From Pantanalinema sp. GBBB05 (GTDB taxonomy: Bacteria > Cyanobacteriota > Cyanobacteriia > Leptolyngbyales > Leptolyngbyaceae), in NCBI GenBank assembly GCA_016743235.1, contig VRZD01000021.1, positions 58,906-122,905 of the forward strand: a stretch of 64,000 nucleotides of DNA. Direction: 5' to 3'. Each line of letters opens with the position of its first letter. Position 1 is the stretch's first letter. A program made the translations under genes and the position numbers. The notes below the pieces were generated by a model. That model was not told the DNA's origin. It did not search any database and worked only from the letters and a program-made list of their open reading frames with translations. This document shows positions 9,772 to 18,297 of this stretch, piece by piece.

Positions 9772-10335
9772 ATGAGAACAGATCTTGACCCAGCAGTGAG
9801 ACAGGAGTTGCGGCAGGGGCTGGGATGGACGTTAGCCCTCGGAATACTGATTGCTGTACTAGGAGCAGTGGCGATCGTGTTTCCTTTAGTGTCTACGGTG
9901 ACACTCACCTTATTTTTTGGCTGGTTATTCATTGCTGGCGGTATCTTCAAAGCGGTTTATGCTTTTCAGGTGCATGGTGTGGGCTCTAAGATCTGGCGCT
10001 TGGTGCTAGCAGTTCTGTACGTTGGGGCAGGCATTCTCATGCTGACATATCCACTCAAGGGGGCATTCACACTGACCTTAGTGCTAGCCATCACGATCCT
10101 AGTTGAAAGTGTTTTGGAGGTGATCATGGCATTCCAGGTCCGTCCAGCCCCTAATTGGGGATGGATGTTAATTAGCGGTGTGTCGGGAATCATTCTGGGT
10201 ATTTTGATTTGGAATCAGCTGCCGTCTAGTGCCCTCTGGGTCATAGGACTATTAGTTGGTATCAATCTGCTGATGAGTGGTTTGTGGATCACGATGTTCT
10301 CCCTCTCTGCCCGGCATGCTTTAAGAGCAAGTTGA
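9772..10335 (+). CDS. HdeD-like (DUF308) integral membrane protein
   Basis: 187 residues with a short polar N-terminus and six hydrophobic segments (about 22-42, 46-66, 78-95, 100-122, 130-148, 153-177), in the three-pair pattern of the HdeD/DUF308 family. In E. coli HdeD is linked to acid resistance; the molecular role is not settled, and most cyanobacterial members are uncharacterised. The start is supported by GAGAGG at 9756-9761. A strong inverted repeat 69 bases after the stop probably ends the transcript, so the gene is likely monocistronic. Confidence 0.8.
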   Translation: MRTDLDPAVRQELRQGLGWTLALGILIAVLGAVAIVFPLVSTVTLTLFFGWLFIAGGIFKAVYAFQVHGVGSKIWRLVLAVLYVGAGILMLTYPLKGAFTLTLVLAITILVESVLEVIMAFQVRPAPNWGWMLISGVSGIILGILIWNQLPSSALWVIGLLVGINLLMSGLWITMFSLSARHALRAS

Positions 10336-10403
10336 CGCTGGCTAGCCTGTGGTGAGTTTGCCGCTATTCATTGCGTGTGCTGTCCTACTGCACGTTGAGC
10401 ATG

Positions 10404-10448
10404 ACTCCAATCTGATCACAGTTCAGGCAATCGCGATCAGATTGGAGT
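10404..10448. terminator. 14-bp inverted repeat, probable terminator
   Basis: Perfect 14-base arms (ACTCCAATCTGATC at 10404-10417 and its complement at 10435-10448) flank a 17-base loop. It lies downstream of the HdeD-like gene. There is only a short T stretch after it. It could also act as an operator. Confidence 0.6.
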
Positions 10449-10781
10449 TTGCTGTCACCGCCGCTCCGGTAAGAAAATTCAGGAGCTGCCGTCGGGATAC
10501 AGCCTGACAAGTGCTCTATCGTACCATCAGGCTAAAACTGCCAGAGACTGCCGCCCGCTTAGAGGTAACGGTTGCAGGTAGGGGCAGATTGACGGCAATA
10601 TTAAGAACTCTTAACAAAGCTAGACCATTCATCTATCTTGAAGTCATATCGAGTATGATTTCAATATGCGTTGATCATGATTTTGATATATTGCGCAGGC
10701 TGAGTAATCCATTGATACTGTCTAATGGAACAACTCTAGCAACTAACGTGTAATTGCCTGAATATCTAGGAGATGACCATC
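10449..10781. other. Upstream region of dps, no convincing gene
   Basis: 333 bases between the hairpin and dps. A GTG-initiated frame at 10511-10753 is open, but it has no ribosome site, no recognisable domain, and a composition unlike its neighbours. The region becomes AT-rich after 10600 and probably holds the dps promoter. The dps ribosome site is AGGAG at 10768-10772. Confidence 0.4.
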
Positions 10782-11258
10782 ATGCAAACGATGCCAATCA
10801 ATATCGGAATCGAAGAACAGGAGCGTCAGGAGATTGCTCACGGTCTTTCCAAATTACTGGCTGATACCTACACTTTGTATTTGAAGACCCATAACTTCCA
10901 TTGGAATGTGACCGGTCCAATGTTTCAGACATTACATTTGATGTTTGAACAACAATATAACGAATTAGCTTTGGCAGTAGATCTAATCGCTGAACGCATT
11001 AGAGCATTAGGGTTTCCGGCTCCAGGCACGTATAAGGAATTTGCTAATCTCTCTTCGATTAGTGAAGAAGATGGTGTTCCCAATGCTGAGGACATGATCC
11101 GCAAATTAGTGGAGGGGCAAGAAGCTGTTGTTCGCACTGCTCGATCGATTTTTCCAGCCGTGGAGCGTGCCCAAGACGAACCAACCGCAGACTTGCTCAC
11201 CCAACGAATGCAAGTTCACGAGAAAACTGCCTGGATGTTAAGGAGCTTATTAGCGTAG
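10782..11258 (+). CDS. dps: Dps-family ferritin-like DNA-protection protein
   Basis: About 158 residues, normal for Dps. By family it forms a dodecamer that oxidises Fe2+ with H2O2, stores iron and protects DNA in starvation or oxidative stress. The signature HNFHWNVTGPMFQTLH is followed by FEQQY; His52 and Glu56 (from the chosen start) match the inter-subunit ferroxidase ligands. The four-helix pattern continues to the C-terminus without a long Lys-rich tail, so direct DNA binding is uncertain. ATG 10782 is chosen over ATG 10773 because AGGAG at 10768-10772 sits nine bases before it and directly abuts the earlier ATG. Confidence 0.92.
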   Translation: MQTMPINIGIEEQERQEIAHGLSKLLADTYTLYLKTHNFHWNVTGPMFQTLHLMFEQQYNELALAVDLIAERIRALGFPAPGTYKEFANLSSISEEDGVPNAEDMIRKLVEGQEAVVRTARSIFPAVERAQDEPTADLLTQRMQVHEKTAWMLRSLLA

Positions 11259-11278
11259 TAGCACCAATAGGCTAGATG

Positions 11279-11304
11279 GCAGCAGCCTTGGCAAAGACTG
11301 CTGC
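11279..11304 (+). terminator. Hairpin after dps
   Basis: GCAGCAG (11279-11285) pairs with CTGCTGC (11298-11304) about 20 bases after the dps stop. A few more pairs may form inside. No strong T-run follows. Confidence 0.55.
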
Positions 11305-12152
11305 TCATTGATCTAAAACTGAAGATAAATTAGAAAAATTTCTCTAGAGCAAATTTACTGTCTGCTGATATAGCATCGATCAATAGATTCATATTTATAT
11401 TTTTCTGTACAAAATAACGACATATTGGTAATCAACTCTGATAGAGCCAATTAATGACGACCAGTCCTCTAAGCGGTGAAATTTTATCCGATCGTGGTTT
11501 GGCACTCAAGCTGAAGTAGCCAGAAAATGAACTGGCTGAGTAAAATCACAGAATGATCCCCTGGGAAAGGTTCCGTAAATTGGAAAACTTCACTTTTTCC
11601 TCATAGAGTTGTGCAAGTTTAAAGAAATCATTTAATATCCTGTAATTTTTGTCCAATTCATGGGCAGACTATTACCAGATCAATCTGATTGCTTAAGGTC
11701 CATTATGAGTGCTACACAATTTACGAACTTTATATAAACTGAGTTCCAAAATAATTTCCTTTTCTGAGAGGAATTATTTTTACTAGGCTCAGTCAATGGT
11801 GTATCTACAATAACTGCTAAGAAATACCCCCTGATGTGGTTAATCAAGAGTGAACTCAATTAAAATTTTCCATTCAAAATAGTCAACTTTGTTGGAACTT
11901 ATTAGTTGTAGTTTCGTCCCTTAATTGAGATTGTTCATAACATCTCAATCGTCCCCATCGGACAGTACCCTCTTGCGATCCCTTTTAAGTTGACTCCGGT
12001 TCACTTCTGAAAGAAGCGTTCCAGTCATGCCTTTGCTCAGGTAGACATCACGTTTGATGCTGCTACGTTGTGCTGCCATCAAGCCTGGTGATGACCTGAC
12101 TCAACTTCGATCGCTGTTTTGATCCATTCACCCAGTTTACAAGGAGTTTCTT
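11305..12152. other. AT-rich 850-base gap without a recognisable gene
   Basis: No frame longer than a few dozen codons looks coding on either strand. Visible structures are a hairpin of AGCCAG and CTGGCT around 11518-11537 and the larger hairpin at 11748-11781 (separate entry). The last ~150 bases lead into the ribosome site AAGGAG before the repeat-protein gene at 12153. A small RNA or a long 5' leader is possible, but nothing here matches an RNA family I know. Confidence 0.35.
11748..11781 (+). terminator. AT-rich hairpin with T-run inside the long gap
   Basis: AAAATAATTTCC (11748-11759) pairs with GGAATTATTTT (11770-11780) with one bulged base, and the right arm runs into a T stretch. This is the shape of a rho-independent terminator, although no gene ends just upstream. 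It may end an unrecognised small transcript or attenuate the leader of the gene at 12153. Confidence 0.4.
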
Positions 12153-14300
12153 ATGTCAGATTCCACCACTACGCTCAATGGCACTGTCGATTTTGGGGTT
12201 GGCTCTACTAGTGTTAGTACTAGCACTGTCATTGAAGCGACTGGGAAATTTGTTGTCGGTGGTTATGTCAATCTCAGTGGTAGTACAACAAGTGACTTTA
12301 CCTTAGTGCGTTACAACGCCGATCGCACCATCGATACTACATTTGGCATTGGTGGTAAGATTGTGGCTGACTTCGGTGGAGATGACAAAGGCTATGGGGT
12401 ATCGATCGATGCCCAAGGTAGAATTTTTATTGCCGGTTCAACGATCGTTAGCGGTAAGACTTCCTTTGCCCTGATGTGCTATAAAGCCGATGGTACAGTA
12501 GATACCAGCTTCGGTAGCGGTGGTAAGTTGATCACTGATTTCAATGGCAGCAGTGATAGCAAAGGCTATAGTATCAAAGTTGATGCTAGTGGCAGAATTT
12601 TAATCAGCGGTAGTACCTTAATTAATGGCAAACGAGATGTGGCTGTGGTGCGCTACACGGCGACTGGTAGTCTCGATACCAGTTTTGGTACGGGCGGCAA
12701 AGTGACGACTGACTGCGGCGGCGATGATGACGAAGGTAAGAGTATCACGATCGATAGCAGTGGCAGAATTGTTGTTGCTGGAACTGCCATCATTAATGGT
12801 AAACGCGATTTTACCTTAGTTCGCTATAAGGCGGATGGTTCACTAGATACTAGCTTTGGTACTGGAGGTAAAATTACAACCGATTGCGGTGGTGGTGATG
12901 ATGAGGGTAAGAGCCTCAAGATTGATATCAGCGGCAATATTTTGGTGGCAGGCACAGCAGTCATCAATGGTAAGCGCGACTTTGCGATCGTGCGCTACAA
13001 AGCGGATGGTTCGCTAGATACTAGCTTTGGTACAGGCGGTAAGGTGACGATTGACTGTGGCGGCGATGATGATGCCCGGACGATAGAGATTGACGGCAGT
13101 GGCAAAATCTTAATTGGTGGCTCGGTCAACATTAACGGTAGTACTGACTCTGCCATTATTCGCCTCAATGCCAATGGGACTCTTGATACCAGTTTTGGAG
13201 TTGGTGGTAAGTTAATTAAAGACTACGGTGGCAACGATGAAATTAACAGTATTGCGATCGATGCTAGTGGTCAGTTAGTGCTGGCAGGGGTAACGTACAA
13301 TACTGGCAATGGCGGTTTACCATTTGTCAGTTACCAAGCTGTCAATGCCCGTCGCTCTAGCAGTATTGATTTTAATGGGGATGGCAACTCTGATCTGTAT
13401 AGCTACAACTCGAAATCTGGTACCCTCAAAATCTGGTTTATGGATGGCAACCAGGTTGAAGATGCCATTGAAGTACGGGGTCCCAAAGGGAAGAAGTGGC
13501 AAGTGGGCGGTGCTGGCGACTTCAATGGGGATGGCAAAACGGATATCCTCTGGCACGATCGTAAGAGCGGTAAAGCCGAGCTGTGGTTGATGGATGGTAG
13601 TAACAAGATTGGTACCGTGAAACTACCAAAACTGAAAGGAAATTGGCAAGTAGGTGGTGTGGCTGATTTCAATCAGGATGGACAATCAGATATCATTTGC
13701 CATGACAGTAAGAGTGGTAAAACTCAAGTCTGGCAAATGAATGCGTCAGGAGTTGCTGCTAAAATTACCCTGCCAAAAATGAAGGGTAAGTGGACGATCG
13801 CGGGGTTAGCTGACTTCAACCAAGATGGACAGACTGATGTGCTGTGGCGTGATCAAAAGTCTGGCAAAACCAAACTCTGGATTCTCGATGGTGGCAAGTA
13901 TGGTAGCAGTATTGAATTACCTAAGTTGTCAGCAAATTGGGAATTCAAAGGTGTAGCCGATCTGGACGCTGATGGCAGTATTGATATCGTCTGTCAGGAC
14001 AAACGCACTGGAGCGAGCCAGGTTTGGTTCCTGGATGGAACGCGCATCGCCCTCCAGGTAGCAGTTACTGGCGTGAATCAAGCTAATTGTAAGATTCAAG
14101 GTGTGGGCGATTTTGATGGAGATGGCAAAGGGGACATTGTGTGGCAGAATCAGGTATCTGGGGCAACAGGACTGTGGTCTCTGAAGAGTGTCACTGATGT
14201 GGGGCTGGGCGGGCAGACCTCACGCTGGCAGCAAACAACGGTCTCCGCATCGGGAAGCTACCAGGTTTCAACGGCATCGCAAGGATTAGGAGTGTTCTAA
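12153..14300 (+). CDS. Delta-60 repeat / FG-GAP-VCBS repeat protein
   Basis: 715 residues with two repeat blocks. Residues ~1-400 contain six or more delta-60 repeats of ~57 residues carrying D(T)SFG(T/S)GGK(V/I); residues ~405-700 contain six FG-GAP/VCBS-like repeats with DFNGDGKTD-type calcium-binding loops and a W-x-M/L-D-G motif. Both blocks are predicted to form beta-propeller folds. Such proteins are usually extracellular or cell-surface, with roles in adhesion or matrix, but I see no N-terminal signal peptide; export could use a C-terminal type I signal, which I cannot prove. AAGGAG at 12140-12145 supports the ATG. The gene stands alone and converges with the methylase. Confidence 0.85.
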   Translation: MSDSTTTLNGTVDFGVGSTSVSTSTVIEATGKFVVGGYVNLSGSTTSDFTLVRYNADRTIDTTFGIGGKIVADFGGDDKGYGVSIDAQGRIFIAGSTIVSGKTSFALMCYKADGTVDTSFGSGGKLITDFNGSSDSKGYSIKVDASGRILISGSTLINGKRDVAVVRYTATGSLDTSFGTGGKVTTDCGGDDDEGKSITIDSSGRIVVAGTAIINGKRDFTLVRYKADGSLDTSFGTGGKITTDCGGGDDEGKSLKIDISGNILVAGTAVINGKRDFAIVRYKADGSLDTSFGTGGKVTIDCGGDDDARTIEIDGSGKILIGGSVNINGSTDSAIIRLNANGTLDTSFGVGGKLIKDYGGNDEINSIAIDASGQLVLAGVTYNTGNGGLPFVSYQAVNARRSSSIDFNGDGNSDLYSYNSKSGTLKIWFMDGNQVEDAIEVRGPKGKKWQVGGAGDFNGDGKTDILWHDRKSGKAELWLMDGSNKIGTVKLPKLKGNWQVGGVADFNQDGQSDIICHDSKSGKTQVWQMNASGVAAKITLPKMKGKWTIAGLADFNQDGQTDVLWRDQKSGKTKLWILDGGKYGSSIELPKLSANWEFKGVADLDADGSIDIVCQDKRTGASQVWFLDGTRIALQVAVTGVNQANCKIQGVGDFDGDGKGDIVWQNQVSGATGLWSLKSVTDVGLGGQTSRWQQTTVSASGSYQVSTASQGLGVF
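12333..13240 (+). repeat. Tandem ~171-bp coding repeats (delta-60 block)
   Basis: The DTSFG-type codons (DTTFG in the first unit) begin at 12333, 12501, 12675, 12846, 13017 and 13185, giving periods of 168, 174, 171, 171 and 168 bases (56-58 codons). Units 3-5 are the most alike at DNA level, which suggests recent duplication or gene conversion. Confidence 0.85.
13370..14140 (+). repeat. Tandem ~147-160-bp coding repeats (FG-GAP block)
   Basis: Six units each start with an Asp-rich loop (DFNGDGNSD, DFNGDGKTD, DFNQDGQSD, DFNQDGQTD, DLDADGSID, DFDGDGKGD), the calcium-binding pattern of FG-GAP/VCBS repeats. Confidence 0.8.
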
Positions 14301-14319
14301 TTTCCCAGCCTACCGGTCG

Positions 14320-14357
14320 ATCGAGTGGGATGAGGCTAATAGGTTGTTCCACTCGAT
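14320..14357. terminator. Inverted repeat between convergent genes
   Basis: ATCGAGTGG (14320-14328) pairs with CCACTCGAT (14349-14357). It lies at the junction of the convergent repeat-protein and methylase genes and overlaps the methylase's last codons. It probably acts as a bidirectional terminator. Confidence 0.5.
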
Positions 14358-15250
14358 TGGCGATCGACTGTGCTGTGGTTGTCATAGGGTGCCAGGCAGC
14401 GAGGACTAATAATTAAGGCTTCTTCCATGGCATTTCTGAAATTCTCCGTTGAGCCAACATGGTAATAGTGCTGATAAGTCACACAAGGATAATGTGAGAA
14501 GTGCTGGCTCAAATGCTGATTCTCACGATACTTGTTGCCTTTCCACATGGAATAAGCAAAGCCACAGGGTAGTTGTTTTACCGCATCTGCCAATTCGTCA
14601 GCATCAGAGTTGCACCACTGGTTGAAATAGTCTGTATGCCGACCAATATACGGTGGATCAAGATAAACAAAGTCGTTAGAGGTCGCACTGGCCAGGGTAA
14701 CTCGCCAGTCTTGAGCCTTAAACTGCCAGTCTTTACCCTGTAAAATTTGGGTCGTCCAAGCGACTTGGTTACAGATTTTAGTGATATAAGCCGATCGAAA
14801 CCGACTGATTTTTTTACAGAATGGGACGTTAAATTTACCCTTGGAATTAAACCGAATGACACCATTAAATGCTGCCCGGTTCAGAAAAATAAAATCGAAG
14901 GGATTACCAGAGTGATTAAACCGATCGCGGACTTGGTAATAGTAAGCTTCGCCGCGTGACTCCAACTTGGCTCCTTCCGCTTCTAAGTAGCGTCTGAGCG
15001 TAGCCGATGATATTACCCCAGCCTGAATTGCTTGATAGACTGCAATAATATGCTGATTCGTATCGGCTACAAGCGCTCGATCGGGCTGAACGTTCAGGAG
15101 CACTGCTCCTGATCCTAGAAATGGCTCGATCCACTGACCTTGACTATCCCATTTCACATTAGCAAGAATGAACGGCACCAATTTAGTTTTGATGCCCTGT
15201 GACTTGATTGGTGGGGCTTTGGGCTGATGAGAATATCGAGGCAGCGACAT
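14336..15250 (-). CDS. Dam-type (D12 class) DNA adenine N6-methyltransferase
   Basis: 304 residues. Motifs follow the order of the D12 class: a SAM-binding motif I (EPFLGSGAVL) near residue 43 and the catalytic motif IV DPPY in FVYLDPPYIGRH near residue 195. By family it methylates the adenine of GATC-like sites. No restriction endonuclease gene lies nearby, so it is an orphan methylase. The window is rich in GATC within HIP1 palindromes, which would be its natural substrate; that link is inference. It is divergent from the topoisomerase gene, sharing a ~135-base promoter region. Confidence 0.88.
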   Translation of the reverse strand: MSLPRYSHQPKAPPIKSQGIKTKLVPFILANVKWDSQGQWIEPFLGSGAVLLNVQPDRALVADTNQHIIAVYQAIQAGVISSATLRRYLEAEGAKLESRGEAYYYQVRDRFNHSGNPFDFIFLNRAAFNGVIRFNSKGKFNVPFCKKISRFRSAYITKICNQVAWTTQILQGKDWQFKAQDWRVTLASATSNDFVYLDPPYIGRHTDYFNQWCNSDADELADAVKQLPCGFAYSMWKGNKYRENQHLSQHFSHYPCVTYQHYYHVGSTENFRNAMEEALIISPRCLAPYDNHSTVDRQSSGTTY

Positions 15251-15385
15251 AGGACTTGAGGAGCGATTAACATTGACGGAGTGTCTGCATAATAGAACAG
15301 TTCCACTACACTGCCATAGTTGTTTTTCAGTCGAAGCAGAACATTTGCACTAAAATATTCACAAGTGCATGGTGGAGTTTTAACA

Positions 15386-17644
15386 ATGGCGACCTCTACT
15401 CTCCGTCGTTCCAGTGTGTCTAAAGGGGCTTCCAGAGGCGCGCCAGGCAAGCCGTTGCTGATTATTGAAGCACCAGGAAAGCTGGCGAAATTGCGGCACA
15501 TTCTTGGGGATACCTATCAGATTCAGGCGAGTGGGGGTCATATCCGGGAATTGGCGAATGATGGTGACGCCCAGTTAGGGTTTGATTTAGTGGACGATCG
15601 CATTCATTGTCGGTGGGAGCCTCGGGGATCGCGAGGCAAGAAAGCGATCGCTGAATTACGAGCGGCGGCTCAGTCTGCTCAAAGTGTGATTCTAGCAACG
15701 GACGAGGATCGCGAGGGTGAAACAATTGGCTGGCATATTGCTCAAGCCTTAGGGCTAAAAAACATTCAGCGCATTACCTACCGCGAAATTACCCCAGCAG
15801 CGGTCAGAGCCGCGATCGCCAAACCTCGCCCAATTAACTTGAATTTGGTTCACGCGGGAATTTGCCGTTCTGTCCTAGATAAATTAGTGGGATATCGAGG
15901 TAGCCCATTGGTATGGGCTTTGCACAATGGAGCCAAGTCGATCGGGCGGGTACAGTCTGCCACATTACATTTGGTAGTTGAACGCGAGTTAAAAATTCGT
16001 CACTTCCAGCCTCAGGACTATTGGAATTGCTACGTGGATTACCAGGAAGGATTTCGGGCATTTTATGCTCGGGATAACAAACCCAATACCGCTCCGACAG
16101 ACCCCGTGGATGATGCCGCTGATCCGGCAGAGAAACAGGCACCCGAGTCCGATCGGGTACTCAGTCAAGCAGAAGCCGATCGCCTGATCCAGATTGCCCG
16201 ACAAAACCCGCATCGGGTCATCAGTTGCGAAGGCAAAATCGTCCATCGCAAACCTCCTGCCCCCTTCACTACCTCTACCCTGCAACAGGCGGCTGGTTCT
16301 AAACTGAAATTTCCCCCAGAAAAGACGATGCAACTCGCTCAAGGACTGTATGAAAAAGGGATAATCACCTATCACCGTTCGGATAGCGTCTACCTCAGTC
16401 CTGAGTTTGTCCAATCTGTGCACAGTTGGTTAGCCGATCGAGATCCTAGTAACGTACCGTCTCGAGTCACTCACCATCAAAGCCGCAAAACTGCCCAAGA
16501 GGCGCACGAAGCCATTCGCCCTACGGATGTTTACCGCTCATCGGACTCCCTGAGAGCGGAGCTAGACGCCGATGCCTTTGCCCTCTATGTGATGATTTGG
16601 AAGCGCACCGTCGCTTCGCTATGTCAATCGGCTCGGGTTCGGCAAACGCGCATTGTTACGCAATCGGGTGATGTGCAATGGCAAGCAAAAGGTCAGGTGG
16701 TGGAATTTGAGGGTTTTGCTAAGTATTGGCGTTCTCTCGGTCCTGATACTGAACTGCCGATCGTCCAGCCTGAACAAGCCTTAACTCTAGAGCAAGCGGC
16801 ACATGAGCAGAAACAAACGCAACCGCCCCCTCGCTATAGTGAAGCCCAATTAGTAGCGCTGATGGAACGTAAAGGCATTGGGCGACCGTCCACCTATGCT
16901 CCGACCATTCAAACCTTGAAGCAACGAGATTATGTCGGTCTCGTTAAAGGGAAGCTGCAAGCCACGGAGGTGGGTGAACAGGTCGATCGCTTCCTGGTGC
17001 AAGCCTTACCCAAATTGGTTGATATTGGATTTACCGCAGAAATGGAATCATCCTTAGACCAGATTGCTCAGGGTAAGTTGAACTGGGAACACTGGCTAAC
17101 CTCCTGGAATCGAGACTATTTTGCTCCAGCCCTAGAGCAAGCCAAACAAATGATTCCCAGTCATCTCAGTACAGCAGCACCCGTCAAACAGGCAACGCAG
17201 GCGCAAGTAGCAGATACGGCATGTCCTCAGTGTCACCAGTTAATGGTGCAACTGCCATCTAAAAAGGTGAAGAAAGGCTACTTCCTGAAGTGTCAGGGTT
17301 GTACAACCGTCATGTTTTGGAGCGATCGCAGCTCAACTTGGGAGCAACCTCGCCCGCTCTGTGAGCAAACTCCTGCAAAATTAACTGAACACCTCTGTCC
17401 CATCTGCCAAATGCCATTGGAAGAGTATTTTTACCAGAAAGCTGGGCAGGAAAAGGTCATGCTGCGTTGCTCAGATCGCCAGGCTCGACAACAAAGCCAG
17501 CACGAAGGGGCAGTCTATTTCCAAACGGCCAATGGCTTCTGGAGTCCCAGATTGGGGGAATTACATGGGGATGCTGCAAGTAAACCGCCCGCCCCAAAGT
17601 CTAAACGAACATCGGCTAGCAAATCTAGAAGCCGGAAGCGTTAA
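15386..17644 (+). CDS. Type IA DNA topoisomerase (TopA-like)
   Basis: 752 residues from ATG 15386, which has GGAG nine bases upstream; an earlier in-frame start at 15320 lacks such support. The TOPRIM domain shows LLIIEAPGKLAKL and the metal-binding ATDEDREGETIGWHI. The active-site region ITYHRSDSVYLS contains the catalytic tyrosine at residue 329 and the conserved following Arg. Two zinc-finger-like Cys motifs follow (CPQC...CQGC near 610-645; CPIC...C near 670-700), with a basic Lys/Ser/Arg tail. By family it relaxes negative supercoils through a 5'-phosphotyrosine link. The spacing and short zinc region differ from the long housekeeping TopA of cyanobacteria, so this may be a second paralogue. 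Confidence 0.88.
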   Translation: MATSTLRRSSVSKGASRGAPGKPLLIIEAPGKLAKLRHILGDTYQIQASGGHIRELANDGDAQLGFDLVDDRIHCRWEPRGSRGKKAIAELRAAAQSAQSVILATDEDREGETIGWHIAQALGLKNIQRITYREITPAAVRAAIAKPRPINLNLVHAGICRSVLDKLVGYRGSPLVWALHNGAKSIGRVQSATLHLVVERELKIRHFQPQDYWNCYVDYQEGFRAFYARDNKPNTAPTDPVDDAADPAEKQAPESDRVLSQAEADRLIQIARQNPHRVISCEGKIVHRKPPAPFTTSTLQQAAGSKLKFPPEKTMQLAQGLYEKGIITYHRSDSVYLSPEFVQSVHSWLADRDPSNVPSRVTHHQSRKTAQEAHEAIRPTDVYRSSDSLRAELDADAFALYVMIWKRTVASLCQSARVRQTRIVTQSGDVQWQAKGQVVEFEGFAKYWRSLGPDTELPIVQPEQALTLEQAAHEQKQTQPPPRYSEAQLVALMERKGIGRPSTYAPTIQTLKQRDYVGLVKGKLQATEVGEQVDRFLVQALPKLVDIGFTAEMESSLDQIAQGKLNWEHWLTSWNRDYFAPALEQAKQMIPSHLSTAAPVKQATQAQVADTACPQCHQLMVQLPSKKVKKGYFLKCQGCTTVMFWSDRSSTWEQPRPLCEQTPAKLTEHLCPICQMPLEEYFYQKAGQEKVMLRCSDRQARQQSQHEGAVYFQTANGFWSPRLGELHGDAASKPPAPKSKRTSASKSRSRKR

Positions 17645-17856
17645 GTGACTTGCGCTTGGTCTGCCTTCTCAAGCCCTGTGAACAAACCTGATCGCAGGTT
17701 AGATCCAGAACCTACGAATTCCTTACAAATACGATCAGTTAATTTACCTGTTTTATATTATTCTTACTTTTTATACCTAGATTAAAATTTACCCGTATAT
17801 CTGCCAAGCTCAATTTCAATGGCTGGCTAACCATATTAGTTTTTGGAGAATTGCTT

Positions 17857-18102
17857 ATGCAGCAGCCAGATCAGGATGTATCTAATCAGCCCATAGGCGA
17901 GTCGTTACGGGAATTGGGTTTGCTCTCAGATACTCAGATTCGCATTATTTTATATGAACAACAGCGATCGCCAGGCAAGCGATTTGGTGAATTGTTAAAA
18001 GCGAAAGGTTGGGTCAACCAGCAAACGATCGATCTCTTACTGCTGCGGCAATCTCGGAACCGTCTATTAGCGTTGTTAGAGAAAAATCAGCCTAATGGCT
18101 GA
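17857..18102 (+). CDS. Small protein resembling the GspE/T2SSE N-terminal domain
   Basis: 81 residues from ATG 17857, with GGAG at 17843-17846. The body (IGESLRELGLLSDTQIRIIL ... GKRFGELLKAKGWVNQQTIDLL) has the repeated helix pattern of the MshEN/T2SSE N-terminal fold: two copies of a (I/F)GE-L-x-x-x-G motif. That fold binds c-di-GMP or partner proteins in secretion ATPases. Here it stands alone without an ATPase, as in many cyanobacterial proteins of unknown role. No signal peptide or membrane segment. A 10-bp hairpin follows. Confidence 0.65.
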   Translation: MQQPDQDVSNQPIGESLRELGLLSDTQIRIILYEQQRSPGKRFGELLKAKGWVNQQTIDLLLLRQSRNRLLALLEKNQPNG

Positions 18103-18122
18103 AACCTCGTACCCATAGTAAA

Positions 18123-18158
18123 ACTCCAGCAGGATCTACCAGGAGCGACTGCTGGAGT
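18123..18158 (+). terminator. 10-bp inverted repeat terminator
   Basis: ACTCCAGCAG (18123-18132) pairs with CTGCTGGAGT (18149-18158) about 20 bases after the stop of the small gene at 17857-18102. No T-run follows. Confidence 0.6.
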
Positions 18159-18297
18159 ATCTGATGCCAAACTAATGGTTGAGTTTTGCTTCCAATAAAA
18201 GAATAAACGATCTAGCCTTGTTGTGGGTCTCCCAACGTAAGTCTCAGTTTCATTTTGAACAACGCAGACAAAGGTAATCTGTCCGAGGAAAATATTC

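Noticed and set aside
10511..10753. 80-codon open frame before dps
   Set aside because: GTG start without a ribosome site, no domain, composition shift halfway through, and it covers the likely dps promoter.
14336..15250. Complete restriction-modification system
   Set aside because: No endonuclease gene flanks the methylase; neighbours are a repeat protein and a topoisomerase.
15154..15725. Minus-strand frames opposite the topoisomerase N-terminus
   Set aside because: They are antisense shadows of a well-supported gene without any recognisable motif.
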